Shown: one piece after another, positions 7,097 to 8,322 of the stretch
Layout of the letters: each line of letters opens with the position of its first letter
How positions within the stretch are numbered: the first letter of the stretch is position 1
NCBI GenBank assembly: GCA_026415015.1
Contig: JAOAHW010000071.1
Location: 1-8,322 of the forward strand
Direction of reading: 5' to 3'
Length of the DNA: 8,322 nucleotides
Source: Syntrophorhabdaceae bacterium
GTDB lineage: Bacteria > Desulfobacterota > Syntrophorhabdia > Syntrophorhabdales > Syntrophorhabdaceae
Made by a program: the position numbers and the translations under genes
The notes under the pieces: model-generated
What the model was told of the DNA's origin: nothing
Database searches by the model: none
What the model saw: the letters and a program-made list of their open reading frames with translations, nothing else

Positions 7097-8053
7097 CTAT
7101 TGGACCTTTTCGCATCGTCCTCCATCCCTGAAGCGGGTCTCTCCTGTTAGGCGCCAGTCCATCTGAAAGCTCTTTCCATCAGGAGAGAATCTATATATAA
7201 AATCTCCTGCACCCCCCTTGTCACGAAAATTACCTACATAATCATTTCCCACCATTTGTCCGGCAGTAGTCCCGCCACCAGACCAGTTGTATGTTCCATT
7301 GACAGTTGTCCCTGTCTGAAAGAAGTTCATCAAGCCTTCTCTACACCTGTATGTCCCTGTAATGTTAATGCCATACTGTGGTGCTTTTGTGGGTATATGG
7401 TGTTCTTCCAGTTGAACTGTTGCCATGAGATAACTTATATGCTCTGATGGTGCTGCCCAGATAGATGTGGCAATGTTATTATACTTTTTGTTTAGCTCAA
7501 CCTGAGGCGGCCATGGATTGGGCTGCACAGAAACAGGAAGGGTTGGAGAAGAGAGGGCCACCCTTGGGAGATACCAATCAGGTCTATCTCCAGGTTTATA
7601 TACCTTCCATGTTTTGTTATCTGTCTTAAACACGACCTTACCGGATGAATCTACGGCAATGAGCATAAAACCGTAGCTTCCTCCCCTTCTGCCTCCCACA
7701 GTAAACACATCACCATTTTTTAACTCTGCCGTGGCAGAGAAAGGTGGTTGCGGTGCCTCATCCCTTCGGGTCTTAAAAGACGGCTCATATCTTCTCAGTG
7801 GCGTACCATTGAGATAGACATCGGCATTATCTGCCATATGCCAGTAGATGGTAACAGGGATTCCCTTTTCTGTAGTTCTTTGATATACCCCCGGGGTTGT
7901 CTGATATTCTATTTTTTGTATACTGTTTAAGTCAAAGGATTGAGTCCTTCCATCTTTGAAAAAGATTATCATCTTATCCTCTGCAAAAGCAGCACCACCC
8001 AAAAAAAATAAAACAAACAATACACACACTCCATAAAACATCAATTTTTTCAT
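7097..8053 (-). CDS. secreted protein of unknown function with beta-sandwich-like domains
   Basis: I do not recognise this 318-residue protein as a named family. Residues 1-24 are a clear Sec signal peptide (MKK, hydrophobic core, AFA before Glu25). Cys10 sits inside the core without a lipobox, so it is probably not a lipoprotein. A short strand-turn-strand follows (MIIFFKDGRTQSFDLNSIQKIEY, start at 28), a motif often seen just after signal peptides. Residues about 65-200 run ADNADVYLNG (74-83), LKNGDVFTV, GFMLIAVDSSGKVVFKTD, TWKV, and end near SIWA (197-200). This order resembles galactose-binding-like jelly-roll domains. Residues about 229-318 look like a beta-rich domain (TGTYRCREG, GTYNWSGG, FSPDGKSFQMDWRLTG) holding the only two cysteines of the mature chain, 237 and 314. 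The start is set by GGAGG 5 bases before ATG 8053; an in-frame ATG at 8080 is less likely. It is convergent to gatA and probably unrelated to it in role. Confidence 0.85.
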   Translation of the reverse strand: MKKLMFYGVCVLFVLFFLGGAAFAEDKMIIFFKDGRTQSFDLNSIQKIEYQTTPGVYQRTTEKGIPVTIYWHMADNADVYLNGTPLRRYEPSFKTRRDEAPQPPFSATAELKNGDVFTVGGRRGGSYGFMLIAVDSSGKVVFKTDNKTWKVYKPGDRPDWYLPRVALSSPTLPVSVQPNPWPPQVELNKKYNNIATSIWAAPSEHISYLMATVQLEEHHIPTKAPQYGINITGTYRCREGLMNFFQTGTTVNGTYNWSGGGTTAGQMVGNDYVGNFRDKGGAGDFIYRFSPDGKSFQMDWRLTGETRFRDGGRCEKVQ

Positions 8054-8058
8054 GTTAA

Positions 8059-8063
8059 CCTCC
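8059..8063 (-). promoter_or_regulatory. ribosome binding site of the secreted-protein gene
   Basis: Read on the minus strand this is GGAGG, 5 bases before ATG 8053-8051, and it places a textbook signal peptide at the N-terminus. It argues for this start over the in-frame ATG at 8080-8078, which would add nine residues ahead of the signal peptide and has only a G-run (8090-8094) in front. Confidence 0.8.
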
Positions 8064-8115
8064 AGTGAATAATTTTTCATTTAACTTAACCCCCTATTTC
8101 CTCTTTTTACCCTCC

Positions 8116-8144
8116 AAACATATTTATCCTTGCCTTATATGTTT
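8116..8144. repeat. 8-bp perfect inverted repeat upstream of the secreted-protein gene
   Basis: AAACATAT (8116-8123) and ATATGTTT (8137-8144) are exact reverse complements separated by 13 bases. They lie in the 101-bp gap between the minus-strand secreted-protein gene and the gene upstream of it. The stem is all but two bases A/T and no T-run follows on the minus strand, so a terminator is unlikely. It could be a two-half-site operator, with TTGATA-like sequence (8150-8145 on the minus strand) as a possible -35 next to it, but no good -10 is seen at the right spacing. Confidence 0.4.
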
Positions 8145-8154
8145 TATCAAATAA

Positions 8155-8322
8155 TCACCTTAAAGGCATGATGAACTTAAAAGGTGAAGAAGACCATGTG
8201 TTATACATCTCGCTGTAGAACTCTTTTACAACAGAAGAAACAAGTAGTTTTAGAATTGAAAAAGGCCTTTTGCCCTTCACAATGACAGGTTTTCCTTTGA
8301 TATTCAACACCTTTTTCATGTC
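8155..8322 (-). CDS. C-terminal part of an unrecognised protein, cut by the window edge
   Basis: On the minus strand, 55 codons run open from the window edge to a TGA at 8157-8155. The visible end reads KKVLNIKGKPVIVKGKRP, then SILKLLVSSVVKEFYSEMYN, and finishes FKFIMPLR; it is basic with one likely amphipathic helix. An ATG lies at 8319-8317, but no upstream sequence is available to test it. The stretch may be either the tail of a longer gene or a complete small ORF; I favour the tail. It points the same way as the secreted-protein gene, 101 bp upstream of it. I cannot assign a family. Support is limited to an open frame with codon choice similar to its neighbours. Confidence 0.45.
   Translation of the reverse strand, partial: DMKKVLNIKGKPVIVKGKRPFSILKLLVSSVVKEFYSEMYNTWSSSPFKFIMPLR

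Noticed and set aside
7256..7930. Two short plus-strand ORFs (7256-7447, 7748-7930) opposite the secreted-protein gene
   Set aside because: The minus-strand gene has a signal peptide, a ribosome site and ordered beta-domain motifs; the plus-strand frames have none.
7981..8053. Lipoprotein signal on the secreted protein
   Set aside because: Cys10 is inside the hydrophobic core and is preceded by Val, not a small residue; a normal signal peptidase I site (AFA) follows.
8168..8218. Plus-strand mini-ORF of 16 codons at the right edge
   Set aside because: It is too short, has no ribosome site, and overlaps the better minus-strand frame.
1..8322. CRISPR array, integron, prophage, toxin-antitoxin pair or biosynthetic cluster
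   Set aside because: I saw no regular repeats, integrase, phage or toxin genes; the window is mostly housekeeping genes.

Overview
The window is a stretch of an ordinary bacterial chromosome, most likely from a metagenome or draft assembly. The first 19 bases match the Tn5/Nextera mosaic-end adapter, so the contig begins in leftover library sequence and the genome starts at about base 20. By eye the DNA is moderately AT-rich, with heavy use of AGG (Arg) and ATA (Ile) codons. Together with the GatCAB route of amide-tRNA synthesis, this suggests an anaerobic Nitrospirota- or Desulfobacterota-like bacterium. That placement is a guess from style and gene content; there is no rRNA or marker tree.

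Left to right on the + strand: a dGTPase-type HD phosphohydrolase (dgt, N-terminus cut off by the contig end, 20-798); valyl-tRNA synthetase (valS, 863-3511); a GlnD-like DUF294 nucleotidyltransferase whose ATG overlaps the valS stop codon (3511-4806); a small stand-alone protein with two CBS domains (4849-5220); and gatC (5290-5586) and gatA (5588-7048), one base apart. All six genes point the same way with gaps of 69 bp or less, so they may form one operon centred on translation and nucleotide sensing. ValS charges tRNA-Val, and GatC and GatA are two of the three subunits of Glu-tRNA(Gln)/Asp-tRNA(Asn) amidotransferase. The third subunit, gatB, is not in the window.

After gatA the direction changes. 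A short inverted repeat (7048-7067) lies between gatA and a convergent minus-strand gene for a secreted protein of 318 residues (7097-8053). That protein has a clear signal peptide, a middle region resembling a galactose-binding-like beta-sandwich, and a C-terminal beta-rich domain with the only two cysteines of the mature protein. Its function is unknown. Its roughly 100-bp upstream region carries an 8-bp perfect inverted repeat and a pyrimidine-rich tract. The right edge holds the C-terminal 55 codons of another minus-strand gene that I do not recognise.

I see no mobile element, CRISPR array, RNA gene or defence island. The least ordinary items are the secreted protein and the nucleotidyltransferase/CBS pair, which looks like a split version of proteins normally made as one chain.
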